A stretch of DNA of 64,000 nucleotides from Clostridium sp. JN-1 (GCF_003718715.1 NZ_CP033465.1:1798001-1862000); one strand, 5' to 3'; shown: positions 35,436-44,596, counted from the stretch's first letter. The notes: generated by a model not told the origin, from the sequence alone. Numbers and translations are program-made.

Positions 35436-36988
35436 TAACTGACTTTTATATCAACAATCTCATCTTTAAATATATCTTCATCCATAAGTTTCATGTTTGA
35501 GGATATTATTGGTTTAAAGCTCATGTGGGCTAATACATCCTTTTCCAAATCTATTCCTGGAGCTATTTCTTCTAAGACCAAACCTTCTTTAGCTAGCCTA
35601 AATACTGCCCTTTCTGTAATATATAATACTGATTGTTTAATACTTCTAGCATATTCTGAACTGAAAGTAATCTGTTCTACAGAATTTACAAATTTATTAA
35701 ATTTACCATCTTTTATTATTTTAAGTTTTCCATCCCCAACATCAACTTTAAGTCCTCCTCCTGTAAATGTACCACAATATACAACCTTTTTAGTATTTTG
35801 AGTTATATCAATAAATCCTCCGCACCCTGCAATCTTAGGACCAAATTTGCTTACATTTATATTCCCAAATTTATCACACTGTGCTAATCCTAAAAACGCT
35901 ACATCAAGTCCACCACCATCATAAAAATCAAATTGACTTGCTTGGTCTAGTATGCTTTCTGGATTAGTTGAAGCTCCAAAACTTAAGCCGCTTGAAGGTA
36001 CTCCACCAATTCCACCAGATTCTATAGTTAGAGTCATTTCATCAGAAATGCCTTCTTCATTTGCTATCGAAGCAACTCCTTCCGGCATACCTATTCCAAG
36101 ATTAGTTATAGAATTTGGAACAAGTTCCATTGCTGCTCTTCTAGCTATGACTTTTCTTTCATTAAGGGGCATAGAATTTGATGAATTCAATAATACTTTA
36201 GCTTGTCCTGAATAAGAAGGATTATATTGTTCACCAAATGTTTGCATATGGTTTTTTGGATCTGCTACAACTATAGCATCAACATATATTCCTGGAATTT
36301 TAACTTCTTTCGGGTCAAGAGAACCTTTGGAGACAACACTCTCAACTTGTATAATTACTATTCCACCTGAATTCTTAGCTGCTTGAGCCATAGCAACTGC
36401 ATCAAGAGTTACTGCTTCTTTTTCCATAGTTGCATTTCCATATTCATCTGCATAAGTTGCTCGTAAAAGTACAACATCTATTGGGAAAGCCTTATAAAAT
36501 AAATATTCCCTGCCTTCTACATTAACCAACTTTACGATGTCTTTTGTAGTAATCTCATTTAGCTTGCCACCTTCAATTCTAGGATCTATGAAAGTTTTTA
36601 ATCCAACATGAGTAATATTACCAGGTCTCTTGGCTGCAATATCTCTATATAATTGTGATATTACACCCTGCGGTAAATTATAGGCTTCAATTTTATTTTC
36701 TAATGCTAATTTCTGAAGTTTTGGAGTTAATCCCCAATGTCCACCAACTACCTTTTTTACTAATCCTTCATGTCCAAAATGGTTTAACCCTCTACTGTTG
36801 CTATCTCCTTGACCAGCAGCATATACCAATGTCAAATTTTTAGGAGTTTTAGTTTTTAAATATATACTTTCTATTTCAGCTGTAAGTTCTTCTGGATGTG
36901 CACATCCACAAAAACCACCAACAGCAACAGTATCTCCATCTTTTATTAAGTTAATTGCTTGACTTTTAGAGACTAATTTTGATTTCAT
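35435..36988 (-). CDS. Acyl-CoA:acetate CoA-transferase, propionate CoA-transferase type (copy 2)
   Basis: Fused two-domain family I CoA-transferase of 517 residues, clearly a paralogue of 27757-29310 with the same length and order of motifs. Differences are spread throughout; the putative catalytic segment reads IESGGIGG instead of VESGEIGG, keeping the first glutamate. It has its own sigma-54 promoter and enhancer palindrome but is followed by a crotonase relic rather than a permease. Probably functional and coregulated with copy 1; substrate preference cannot be told. Confidence 0.88.
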   Translation of the reverse strand: MKSKLVSKSQAINLIKDGDTVAVGGFCGCAHPEELTAEIESIYLKTKTPKNLTLVYAAGQGDSNSRGLNHFGHEGLVKKVVGGHWGLTPKLQKLALENKIEAYNLPQGVISQLYRDIAAKRPGNITHVGLKTFIDPRIEGGKLNEITTKDIVKLVNVEGREYLFYKAFPIDVVLLRATYADEYGNATMEKEAVTLDAVAMAQAAKNSGGIVIIQVESVVSKGSLDPKEVKIPGIYVDAIVVADPKNHMQTFGEQYNPSYSGQAKVLLNSSNSMPLNERKVIARRAAMELVPNSITNLGIGMPEGVASIANEEGISDEMTLTIESGGIGGVPSSGLSFGASTNPESILDQASQFDFYDGGGLDVAFLGLAQCDKFGNINVSKFGPKIAGCGGFIDITQNTKKVVYCGTFTGGGLKVDVGDGKLKIIKDGKFNKFVNSVEQITFSSEYARSIKQSVLYITERAVFRLAKEGLVLEEIAPGIDLEKDVLAHMSFKPIISSNMKLMDEDIFKDEIVDIKVS

Positions 36989-37041
36989 AGTTTCTCATCT
37001 CCCACAATATTTTTAATATAATCTATTTTATTATTATTTAA

Positions 37042-37060
37042 ATAGCAACTATGATGCCAA
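37042..37060 (-). promoter_or_regulatory. Sigma-54 promoter of CoA-transferase copy 2
   Basis: Minus-strand TTGGCATCATAGTTGCTAT: GG, 10 bases, GC, with an ideal TTGC at -12. Located about 54 bases before the start codon. Confidence 0.85.
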
Positions 37061-37146
37061 ACATAAAAAATTATTAGTATGATTCACAGTCATACTTGTA
37101 TTGACGAATAAATATCTTAAGATGATTTATTATATAAAAAAACAAA

Positions 37147-37165
37147 GTGTACACATATTGTACAC
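37147..37165. promoter_or_regulatory. Palindromic enhancer site, CoA-transferase copy 2
   Basis: GTGTACA-CATAT-TGTACAC, identical to 29460-29478 and about 100 bp upstream of the -12 element. A second half-like site (GTACACATGTAT) lies near 37220. The whole leader 36989-37260 is conserved between copies. Confidence 0.75.
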
Positions 37166-37285
37166 ATCATTTTTACAGAAAAGGCTGAACCTACTACCTG
37201 GACTCACGTTATGTAAAAAAAGTACACATGTATATTTTTTTTACACAATATATAATTACTTTTTTAATTAAACATGGCAATACAA

Positions 37286-37327
37286 AAAAACACCGCTATT
37301 TAAAGTTATATTAATTGCAGTGTTTTT
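37286..37327 (-). terminator. Terminator of recG
   Basis: AAAAACACCGC/GCAGTGTTTTT, an 11-bp stem with one wobble, 23 bp after the recG stop; the minus strand continues with seven Ts. It insulates the catabolic island from the housekeeping block. Confidence 0.75.
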
Positions 37328-37349
37328 AATTATTTTAATTTAATGTAAA

Positions 37350-39389
37350 TTAATTGAAACAAATTAATTTTGACGTTTGCTTAAGTTTATTTAAAATTTG
37401 ATTTTTAATCTTAATGTCATTTTCATCCTTACTTATTATAAGTTTCTTAGCTTCAAGGTTAGCAAATTTAAATATGCCCATGTCTTCTACAACATCTGAC
37501 AGCAAGAAAGTATCTTCACCATGCTGCTTAAACCCAAAAACTTCTCCTCCTCCTCTTATCTTCAAATCCTGCTCTGCTATAAAAAATCCATCATTACTAC
37601 TTTCCATTATCTCCATTCTTCTTCTTATTATGTCATTTTTTACGTCTGTAATGAGTATACAATAAGACTTGTACTTTCCTCTTCCAACTCTTCCTCTGAG
37701 CTGGTGGAGTTGTGATAGTCCAAACCTTTCTGCATTTTCTACAACCATTACAGTTGCATTTGGAACATTAATTCCAACTTCTATAACTGTAGTTGAAATA
37801 AGTACTTTTATCAATCCTTCCTTAAATTCTTCCATAACTTGTTCTTTCTCTTTAGGAGACATTTTACCATGAAGCACCTTTATACATATATTCTTAAAGT
37901 ACTTTTCTTTCAATTCCTTAAATAATTCTTCCGCAGAAGTTATGCCTAATGTTTCATTTTCTTGAACTAAAGGACAAACTACATAAGCTTGCCTTCCCTT
38001 TTCAACTTCACTCAATACAAAATTATATGCTTTATCCTTATTAACTTTATTTACATAATACGTTTCTATTTTCTGTCTTCCCGGAGGAAGTTCATCTATA
38101 ATAGACACATCTAAATCACCATACAAGCACAATGTTAATGTCCTCGGAATAGGTGTTGCAGTCATAACTAATGTGTCAACATCTTTAGACTTATTTGTAA
38201 GCTTATTCCTCTGCATTACGCCAAACCTATGCTGTTCGTCAGTTACTACTATTCCAAGTTTTTTAAATTCAACATCATCTTCAATAAGTGCATGAGTACC
38301 TATCACAAAATCTATTTCTCCATTTTTAAGTTCATCTTTTATTCTTTCTTTTTCCTTTTTAGCAGTACTCCCTGTGAGAAGTTTTGTATTTACATCAAAA
38401 TCTTTAAACAAATTACTAGCTTCCAAAAAATGCTGTTTGGCGAGTATTTCCGTAGGTGCCATCAAAACAGCCTGATATCCATTTTTTATTACATTAAATA
38501 TACTTATAAGTGCTACTATAGTCTTGCCGCTTCCAACATCACCTTGTACAAGTCTGCCCATTGTCTTTTCTCTTTTCTCATCAATCAATATTTCCCTTAT
38601 CACTTTATTTTGAGCTTTCGTAAGTGGATATGGCAGGCTGTCTTTAAGTTTTACTAAATCACTGGCTATTTTAAAAGCCCTGCCCCTATTATTTAACACC
38701 TTATCTTTGAGCATTAATATCTTTAAAGAATATGTAAATAGCTCTTGAAACTTTAATCTTCTTTTAGCTTCATTCAATTCCTTAAAATCAACTGGATTAT
38801 GTATTGTTCTTATAGCCTTATCTAAATCACATAATTTATACTTGTATATTAAACTTTTAGGTAAATTTTCTTCAATCTTTATATTTCTTAATAAATAAAA
38901 TATTAATTTTATAATAGTATTATTAGTTATACCAGATGTCAATGCATACTTTGGTATTATTTTTTGCCTAGTATTATTAGCCAATTTACCTTTTATAATT
39001 TTAGGATTTATTATAAACAGTTCTCCTTTAAATTGTTCAAGTTTTCCTGAAATAGTATATGTGTTATTTATCTTAAAATTATTTTTCATGTAAGGTTGAT
39101 TAAACCACTTTCCCTTAAAAAAACTTTTTCCATTGCTAAATAATATTGTAGTTATGACCTTACCAGTTTTAGTTCTTATATCCCTTTCTATCCTTTGAAC
39201 ATTACAATTTACTATAACTTTTTGATTAGTTTTATCACCTTTTATATCACTGCAAAGTGAAATTATTTCATAATCTCTTGGAAAGTATAGTAGTAAATCC
39301 ATAATCGTAAATATAAAAAGTTTATTTAATGATTCAGCTGTCTTTGGTCCAACCCCTTTCAAAACAGTTATATTATCATATATATCCAT
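37350..39389 (-). CDS. recG: ATP-dependent DNA helicase RecG
   Basis: Remodels stalled replication forks and Holliday junctions. ATG at 39389 is preferred since GAAGGA lies 11 bases upstream; the ATG at 39401 overlaps that site. The 679 residues have the wedge (OB) domain at about 60-150, Walker A GDVGSGKTIVA near 288, DEQHRFG near 391, and helicase motif VI HQLRGRVGRG near 575. Last gene of the conserved block adjoining the island; in Bacillus recG is followed by fapR-plsX. Confidence 0.97.
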   Translation of the reverse strand: MDIYDNITVLKGVGPKTAESLNKLFIFTIMDLLLYFPRDYEIISLCSDIKGDKTNQKVIVNCNVQRIERDIRTKTGKVITTILFSNGKSFFKGKWFNQPYMKNNFKINNTYTISGKLEQFKGELFIINPKIIKGKLANNTRQKIIPKYALTSGITNNTIIKLIFYLLRNIKIEENLPKSLIYKYKLCDLDKAIRTIHNPVDFKELNEAKRRLKFQELFTYSLKILMLKDKVLNNRGRAFKIASDLVKLKDSLPYPLTKAQNKVIREILIDEKREKTMGRLVQGDVGSGKTIVALISIFNVIKNGYQAVLMAPTEILAKQHFLEASNLFKDFDVNTKLLTGSTAKKEKERIKDELKNGEIDFVIGTHALIEDDVEFKKLGIVVTDEQHRFGVMQRNKLTNKSKDVDTLVMTATPIPRTLTLCLYGDLDVSIIDELPPGRQKIETYYVNKVNKDKAYNFVLSEVEKGRQAYVVCPLVQENETLGITSAEELFKELKEKYFKNICIKVLHGKMSPKEKEQVMEEFKEGLIKVLISTTVIEVGINVPNATVMVVENAERFGLSQLHQLRGRVGRGKYKSYCILITDVKNDIIRRRMEIMESSNDGFFIAEQDLKIRGGGEVFGFKQHGEDTFLLSDVVEDMGIFKFANLEAKKLIISKDENDIKIKNQILNKLKQTSKLICFN

Positions 39390-39410
39390 ATAAAACACCA
39401 TCCTTCAAAT

Positions 39411-39436
39411 AAAAAAAGCCCAATATAGGCTTTTTT
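39411..39436 (-). terminator. Terminator of fakA
   Basis: AAAAAAGCC/GGCTTTTTT with a seven-base loop, directly after the fakA stop codon; symmetrical A and T runs make it usable on both strands. Confidence 0.85.
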
Positions 39437-39439
39437 ATT

Positions 39440-41098
39440 TTATTCTACAGATACTATAAAATAATAAATAGATTGTTCCCCATTATAACATTGTATATCA
39501 ATCTCTGGATACTTTTCTTCTAGCTTTGATGTGAGTTCATTTATACTTTCTTCATTACAATTCTTACCATATAATACAGTTATAAGTTCACTCTCTTCAT
39601 TTACCATACTTGAAATAGTATCTTCACATATTTTGTATTTATCTTTGCCAACATGTTCAATCTTATCTTCAACAATTCCAAGTATATCTCCACTTTTTAC
39701 ATCTTTTCCATCAACTTGTGTATCTCTAACTGCAAAAGTTACAGAGCCGCTAATTACTTTATCTATAGATTCTTCCATACCCTTTATATTATCTTCTAAT
39801 TTGAGCTCCGAATTAAAACATGTTGCTGCAGCAATTCCCTGTGGTATTGTCCTTGTAGGTATAACTTTTATATTCTTATTTGAAAGTTCTGAGGCTTGAT
39901 TGGCTGTCATTATTATGTTTTTATTATTTGGCAAAATGAAAATATTCTCAGCATCTATATTTTCTATACAATCTAATATATCTTGAGTACTTGGATTCAT
40001 AGTTTGACCGCCCTTGATTACAGCATCAACTCCAAGATCTTTAAATATATTTTTTATTCCTGAACCCACTATTACAGAAATAATTGCATACTTTTTTGTC
40101 TTATTATCCTCTTTTTGAACTTTCTCACTGTCTTCTTTAATTTCTTCATTTAAGTTTTCACTTTGAACATCCAATAAATTTCTATGCTGTTCCCTCATAT
40201 TATCGATTTTTATTTTTGAGAGTTCACCTAATTTAATTGCCTCTGAAAGAACCCATCCTGGGTCATTTGTATGAATATGTACCTTAATTATATCATCATC
40301 TTTAACTACTGCCATAGAATCTCCAGCAGTTTGTAATTTTTGTTTTAAAGCATCTATATTTGAATTCTTAGAGTAAATAAAAAATTCCGTACAATATCCA
40401 AACTTTATATCATGCTCTTCTAATTTTTTTGAAACATGTTTAATTTGATTTTGAGGTTCTTCGTTAACATGCAACACTTCATGTGTGTCATCTCTTAATA
40501 CTTCATACATACCTTGAAGAATAAGGAGTAATCCCATACCACCTGCATCTACAACTTTGGCCTTTTTTAAAACCTTGAGCATATCAGGGGTTTTATTTAA
40601 TATAACCTCACAATATTCACATACTTCCTTTAGTAATGCAGTTACATCTTGTGTTTCAACTTCTGCAGCTCTTTCACCTGCCGCTCTTATTATTGTGAGT
40701 ATTGTCCCTTCAGTAGGTCTCATAACAGCCTTATATGCTGATTTTGAACCTTCAATCAAGCTTTGAGCAAATTCACTGCAATTAATTTCTTCTTTATCTT
40801 CTAATCCATTTGCTATACCCCTCAATATTTGTGAAAGAATTACCCCTGAATTACCTCTTGCACCCATAAGTGCACCTCTAGATACACTTTTTGCTATATC
40901 AAAAACACCTCTGTTCTCCATACCAGCCATTTCCAAGGCTGCACTTTTAAATGTCATTGACATATTAGTTCCTGTATCTCCATCTGGTACTGGAAAAACA
41001 TTTAATGAATTTACATGCTCTCTTTGTGCTTCTAATCTATTACTTGCATTAACTATCATGTTGTAAAAGCACTTTCCATTTATCTTTAAGTGTTCCAT
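39440..41098 (-). CDS. fakA: Fatty acid kinase catalytic subunit (DAK2/YloV)
   Basis: Phosphorylates exogenous fatty acids bound to FakB for phospholipid synthesis. The 552 residues comprise an N-terminal DhaL-type ATP domain with FPVPDGDTGTNM near 35 and SRGALMGARGNSGV near 88, a middle domain, and a C-terminal DegV-like domain. It follows the Asp23-family gene by 15 bp, the conserved yloU-yloV pair. The FakB partner is not in this window. Confidence 0.92.
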   Translation of the reverse strand: MEHLKINGKCFYNMIVNASNRLEAQREHVNSLNVFPVPDGDTGTNMSMTFKSAALEMAGMENRGVFDIAKSVSRGALMGARGNSGVILSQILRGIANGLEDKEEINCSEFAQSLIEGSKSAYKAVMRPTEGTILTIIRAAGERAAEVETQDVTALLKEVCEYCEVILNKTPDMLKVLKKAKVVDAGGMGLLLILQGMYEVLRDDTHEVLHVNEEPQNQIKHVSKKLEEHDIKFGYCTEFFIYSKNSNIDALKQKLQTAGDSMAVVKDDDIIKVHIHTNDPGWVLSEAIKLGELSKIKIDNMREQHRNLLDVQSENLNEEIKEDSEKVQKEDNKTKKYAIISVIVGSGIKNIFKDLGVDAVIKGGQTMNPSTQDILDCIENIDAENIFILPNNKNIIMTANQASELSNKNIKVIPTRTIPQGIAAATCFNSELKLEDNIKGMEESIDKVISGSVTFAVRDTQVDGKDVKSGDILGIVEDKIEHVGKDKYKICEDTISSMVNEESELITVLYGKNCNEESINELTSKLEEKYPEIDIQCYNGEQSIYYFIVSVE

Positions 41099-41113
41099 TT
41101 ACTGAATTACCTC

Positions 41114-41464
41114 CTAGACTCTAACTCCCTGCACATTAACTGTTATACTTGAAACTTTAATTCCTGTATAATTTTCTATATTGTATTTTATTTTTTGAAT
41201 TATGTTATTACATATTGCCGATATTTTAGTTCCATATTCTACTATTATATATAATTCTATAATTAATCCATTATCTTTGTAACGAACTTTTACTCCTTTA
41301 CTTAAATTTTCATTTTTGATTAACTCCCAGAGTCCATCTTTAGCATTCCTAGAAGCCATTCCTACGACTCCATAACATTCCATAGTAGAAACACCTACGA
41401 TATTAGCTATGACATCCTCCGAATAATCAATATGGCCATGTTCATTAGTTATATTACATATCAT
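41114..41464 (-). CDS. Asp23/Gls24 family protein (YloU)
   Basis: Small cytoplasmic or membrane-associated protein of the alkaline-shock family, function unsettled. The 116 residues contain the family core (IVGVSTMECYGVVGM near 22 and a C-terminal VSSITVNVQGVRV). Always found next to fakA in Firmicutes and perhaps linked to lipid or envelope stress. GGAGGGTTAATT precedes the ATG. Divergent from rpmB. Confidence 0.9.
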   Translation of the reverse strand: MICNITNEHGHIDYSEDVIANIVGVSTMECYGVVGMASRNAKDGLWELIKNENLSKGVKVRYKDNGLIIELYIIVEYGTKISAICNNIIQKIKYNIENYTGIKVSSITVNVQGVRV

Positions 41465-41611
41465 AATTAACCCTCCTTAATACAATACCATATTACATAT
41501 TTTATATTAAATAAAAAATTTATTCAAGGAAATAAAATTAACCCCCTATAATGATAATTTACAACTTTAGGTTTATTTATTCGCGTTTTTATATTTTGTT
41601 TATATCTTGAC

Positions 41612-41641
41612 TTGCACTTATTCATAACTATGTGGTAAAAT
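41612..41641 (+). promoter_or_regulatory. rpmB promoter
   Basis: TTGCAC, 18 bases, TAAAAT, about 60 bases upstream of rpmB. An overlapping TTGACT just before it is too far from the -10 box. Confidence 0.55.
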
Positions 41642-41701
41642 AATAAATGTTTGAATTCAACAGAAAGTTTTATTTACAACTTTCGAAGGAGGTGTTTTTA
41701 G

Positions 41702-41893
41702 ATGTCAAAAAAATGTGAAGTTTGTGGTAAAGGCGTTGTATTCGGCGTACAATATAGTCATTCTCATCACCAATCCAAGAGATCTTGGGCTCCAAATGTA
41801 AAAAAGATTAAAGCTGTAGTTGATGGAACCCCAAAGACTATACATGTTTGTACAAGGTGCCTTCGTTCAGGAAAGGTTCAACGTGCCATATAA
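41702..41893 (+). CDS. rpmB: 50S ribosomal protein L28
   Basis: Large-subunit ribosomal protein, 63 residues. Starts MSKKCEVCGKG and has a second pair CTRC near residue 50, so it is the zinc-binding form like L32 in this window. GAAGGAGGTGTTTTTAG precedes the ATG. It is transcribed opposite to all its neighbours, as in Bacillus, and has its own promoter and terminator. Confidence 0.97.
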   Translation: MSKKCEVCGKGVVFGVQYSHSHHQSKRSWAPNVKKIKAVVDGTPKTIHVCTRCLRSGKVQRAI

Positions 41894-41899
41894 TAAATA

Positions 41900-41932
41900 A
41901 AAAATGCAATTGATAAAAACAATTGCATTTTT
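41900..41932. terminator. Bidirectional terminator between rpmB and spoVM
   Basis: AAAAATGCAATTG/CAATTGCATTTTT, a perfect 13-bp stem with a seven-base loop. T runs on both sides serve rpmB on the plus strand and spoVM on the minus strand. Confidence 0.9.
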
Positions 41933-41975
41933 TTAATTTACTTTAAATTACTTTATAAAATTATGTTCTTACAAT

Positions 41976-42047
41976 CTACTTCTTTTTTCTAAAAAACTTT
42001 ATTATAGCAGATAAAAATTTAGGAAGCCTTATAGTTACTATTTTCAA
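41976..42047 (-). CDS. spoVM: Stage V sporulation protein M (TTG start)
   Basis: Short amphipathic peptide that marks the convex forespore membrane and anchors SpoIVA. The 23 codons read MKIVTIRLPKFLSA at the start and end in a lysine-rich tail; the Bacillus peptide (26 residues) has the same xIxLPKFL core. The start is TTG, five bases after AGGTGGAG. Position between rpmB and thiN is the same as in Bacillus. Its partner SpoIVA is encoded at 57510, also with a TTG start. Easily missed because of its length. Confidence 0.88.
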   Translation of the reverse strand: MKIVTIRLPKFLSAIIKFFRKKK

Positions 42048-42062
42048 ATCAACTCCACCTCT

Positions 42063-42233
42063 TTACTTATGATTTTTAATTAAATACCATCCAACATAAA
42101 TAAGTGCTGTGCCTACAACAATTATCCAGCCCCAGATAGGCAAAATAATTGTTAGCATAATTCCTATACCTACAGCCATCACTATAAATCCTAAATTTTC
42201 TTTTATTTTTTTTACACACCATTTTTTTGACAT
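42063..42233 (-). CDS. Small two-helix membrane protein, 56 residues
   Basis: Not recognised. Starts MSKKWCVKKIKENLG, followed by two hydrophobic segments (about residues 16-31 and 35-52) separated by a PIWG turn, and ends with a short basic tail; positive ends suggest both termini in the cytoplasm. AGGATAGTAT precedes the ATG. It sits 15 bp upstream of spoVM in the same direction, so a shared transcript and a sporulation or membrane role are plausible but inferred. Confidence 0.65.
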   Translation of the reverse strand: MSKKWCVKKIKENLGFIVMAVGIGIMLTIILPIWGWIIVVGTALIYVGWYLIKNHK

Positions 42234-42308
42234 ATACTATCCTATATAATTGCTCTATATCATTATATGAAGGGTACTCATAGAATGTTACAAAATAAAT
42301 TTCTATAA

Positions 42309-42947
42309 TTAATCTCTGCTGTAAAACACGAGTAGGTACCCACTTGTAAATATGATATCAACTTCATCATTTAAAAATTCATTTGATATGCATCTTCCAT
42401 CTCCTATATTAAACAAGTAATTATCTAATTTATACTTTGCACCAACTATGCTCAAATTTTCTACTCTATTACAATATGCGTGAAGAGAAAATGTATCTCC
42501 TCTATTTCCTCTTAATTTTATTGACTTATCAGTTAGCTGAATGATGTTAAATTCATCCTTTATGTAACATTTTACACCTGCTTTTAAACATTTTAAAAGC
42601 ATTCCTAAGCTGCCCATCATATGATCTACTCTTGTACCAGTACACCCAAGTAATACAATTTCATCTGGTTTAAATTCAAGTGCTTTTTCAACCACTAATT
42701 CTGTATCTGGAAAATCCTTCTGTGAAGGAAATCTTTCTATTGAACACTTTTTACAATTATTAAAGTGCTTAAATGCTTCCTCATCTATAGAATCAAAATC
42801 TCCCATTAAATAATCTGGAACTATATCATACTTATATAGTGAATTTGCACCGCTATCTGCACATATTAAGAAGGAAGAATCCTTTAATTCTTCCTTAATT
42901 AGCTTAAATGATGGTGATTTCCCCCCTGATACAATAACTATTTTCAT
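42309..42947 (-). CDS. thiN: Thiamine pyrophosphokinase
   Basis: Transfers pyrophosphate from ATP to thiamine to give thiamine diphosphate. The 212 residues include LICADSGANSLYKYDIVPDYLMGDFDS (split here as CADSGANSL near 30 and MGDFDSI near 48), FPSQKDFPDTE near 74, and GCTGTRVDHMMG near 100, all landmarks of the family. It begins on the base after the rpe stop, showing tight coupling. Confidence 0.95.
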   Translation of the reverse strand: MKIVIVSGGKSPSFKLIKEELKDSSFLICADSGANSLYKYDIVPDYLMGDFDSIDEEAFKHFNNCKKCSIERFPSQKDFPDTELVVEKALEFKPDEIVLLGCTGTRVDHMMGSLGMLLKCLKAGVKCYIKDEFNIIQLTDKSIKLRGNRGDTFSLHAYCNRVENLSIVGAKYKLDNYLFNIGDGRCISNEFLNDEVDIIFTSGYLLVFYSRD

Positions 42948-43598
42948 CTAAAGATCTCTCCTTAAATCACTTATATTTTTTTCTATATTTCCACCTTTAA
43001 AAACTGCTGATCCAGCAACCATAATATTGGCACCGCATTTAGCTGCTTCTTCTATATTTTCTACTGTAATTCCACCATCTACTTCGATAAGCAAATCCTT
43101 ATTTACCTTATTACTTAAATTCCTAAGTTCTCTTATTTTGTCTGAACAATATTTTATGTACTTTTGTCCTCCAAATCCAGGGTTTACAGTCATAATAAGT
43201 ACCATATCTAAAGTAGGTATAAGATATTTTATACTTTCTACTGATGTAGCTGGATTCAAAGCCACAGCTGCTTTAACTCCAAAACTCTTTATATAATTTA
43301 TAGTTCTATCTAAATGTTTATCGGCTTCATAATGTACAGTTATAATATCAGCACCACTTTTTACAAAATCCTCTATATACCTATCTGGCTTTTCTATCAT
43401 TAAATGTACGTCAAATGGAAGAGACGTTACTTTTCTTATAGATTTTATCACAGGAACTCCAAAAGATATATTGGGTACAAATAATCCATCCATTACATCT
43501 ATGTGAATCCAATCTGCTCCAGATTTATCTAACATTTTAACATCTTCGCCTAGCTTTGAAAAGTCAGCTGACAATATAGACGGAGCTATTTTTAACAT
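42948..43598 (-). CDS. rpe: Ribulose-phosphate 3-epimerase
   Basis: Interconverts ribulose 5-phosphate and xylulose 5-phosphate. TIM barrel of 216 residues with the metal and catalytic motifs APSILSADF (residue 5), HIDVMDGLFVPN near 32, VHYEA near 88, MTVNPGFGGQKY near 136 and EVDGGI near 172. In the conserved rsgA-rpe-thiN order. Confidence 0.97.
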   Translation of the reverse strand: MLKIAPSILSADFSKLGEDVKMLDKSGADWIHIDVMDGLFVPNISFGVPVIKSIRKVTSLPFDVHLMIEKPDRYIEDFVKSGADIITVHYEADKHLDRTINYIKSFGVKAAVALNPATSVESIKYLIPTLDMVLIMTVNPGFGGQKYIKYCSDKIRELRNLSNKVNKDLLIEVDGGITVENIEEAAKCGANIMVAGSAVFKGGNIEKNISDLRRDL

Positions 43599-43617
43599 TT
43601 GCTATTCCCCCTTAATG

Positions 43618-44490
43618 TTACCACTTATTATTTTTCTTCATTATATTTTCTAGTGTTTTTATATAAAATTCATATCTTTTGATATTTATTTTTCCATCTT
43701 GAACAGCTTTTTTTACTGCACAACTTGGTTCTTTATCGTGTACACATCCTGTAAACTTACACCTGCCAATATATTCCCTGAATTCTGGAAAACATTCTTG
43801 TAATTCTTCTTTACTCATAAAATCTATATCTATAGAGGAAAAACCAGGTGTATCTACTACAAATCCACCATTAATTTCTATGAGCTCACTGTGTCTTGTA
43901 GTATTTTTACCCCTTTTTAACTTTTGACTTATATCCCCAGTTTTCATTACTGGTTTACCTACAACTGAATTTAGTATAGTGGACTTTCCCACTCCAGATG
44001 CTCCACAAAATACGGTTACATTATTATCCAAAACTTCAATTATGTTTTCTACCCCAATGCCTTCTTTTGCCTTTAAAAATATAGCAGAATAACCGCAGCT
44101 CTTTATCATTTCTACAATCTCTTTTACATTTTCATCTTCCAAATTTACGAGATCTACTTTATTAAAACAGATGATTACTTTTAGGTTATTGTACTCACAA
44201 TTTACAAGAAGTTTATTAATTAAATCTACATTTGCATCTGGATTTTTTAATGCAATGACTAATAAAGCCTGTGTAACATTTGCCACCGGCGGTCTTATAA
44301 GTCTATTTACTCTAGGATAAATTTTATCAATAACACCTTTGCCATTTTTTACGGAGATTTCTACTTTATCTCCTACCATAGGTACAAACCCGTCATATCT
44401 AAACTTTCCCCTAGCTTTACACTCTATTATTTTTTTATCTACTTTTATATAATAAAATCCAGATATTCCTTTTGTTATAATACCTTGCAT
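43618..44490 (-). CDS. rsgA: Ribosome small-subunit GTPase RsgA
   Basis: Circularly permuted GTPase that assists late 30S assembly. ATG at 44490 (MQGIITKG) follows AGGAGGGTGT; the frame opening 48 bases earlier lacks a site. The 290 residues have an OB domain (about 1-65), permuted G motifs (NKVD near 115, P-loop GASGVGKST near 165, DTPGFSS near 206), and a C-terminal zinc cluster with C, H and C residues ([14 protein letters not shown] near 240). Downstream of prkC. Confidence 0.96.
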   Translation of the reverse strand: MQGIITKGISGFYYIKVDKKIIECKARGKFRYDGFVPMVGDKVEISVKNGKGVIDKIYPRVNRLIRPPVANVTQALLVIALKNPDANVDLINKLLVNCEYNNLKVIICFNKVDLVNLEDENVKEIVEMIKSCGYSAIFLKAKEGIGVENIIEVLDNNVTVFCGASGVGKSTILNSVVGKPVMKTGDISQKLKRGKNTTRHSELIEINGGFVVDTPGFSSIDIDFMSKEELQECFPEFREYIGRCKFTGCVHDKEPSCAVKKAVQDGKINIKRYEFYIKTLENIMKKNNKW

Positions 44491-44569
44491 ACACCCTCCT
44501 AATTTACAATAGATTTTAAACAAATATAATAAAAACACTCAATATAAATTTTAAACAAAAATTAGTTAA

Positions 44570-44596
44570 GCTTCAAGTAATTTAATTACTTGAAGC
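44570..44596 (-). terminator. Hairpin after prkC
   Basis: GCTTCAAGTAATT/AATTACTTGAAGC, a perfect 13-bp stem 11 bases after the prkC stop, followed on the minus strand by TTAACTAATTTTTG. Likely partial terminator between prkC and rsgA. Confidence 0.7.
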
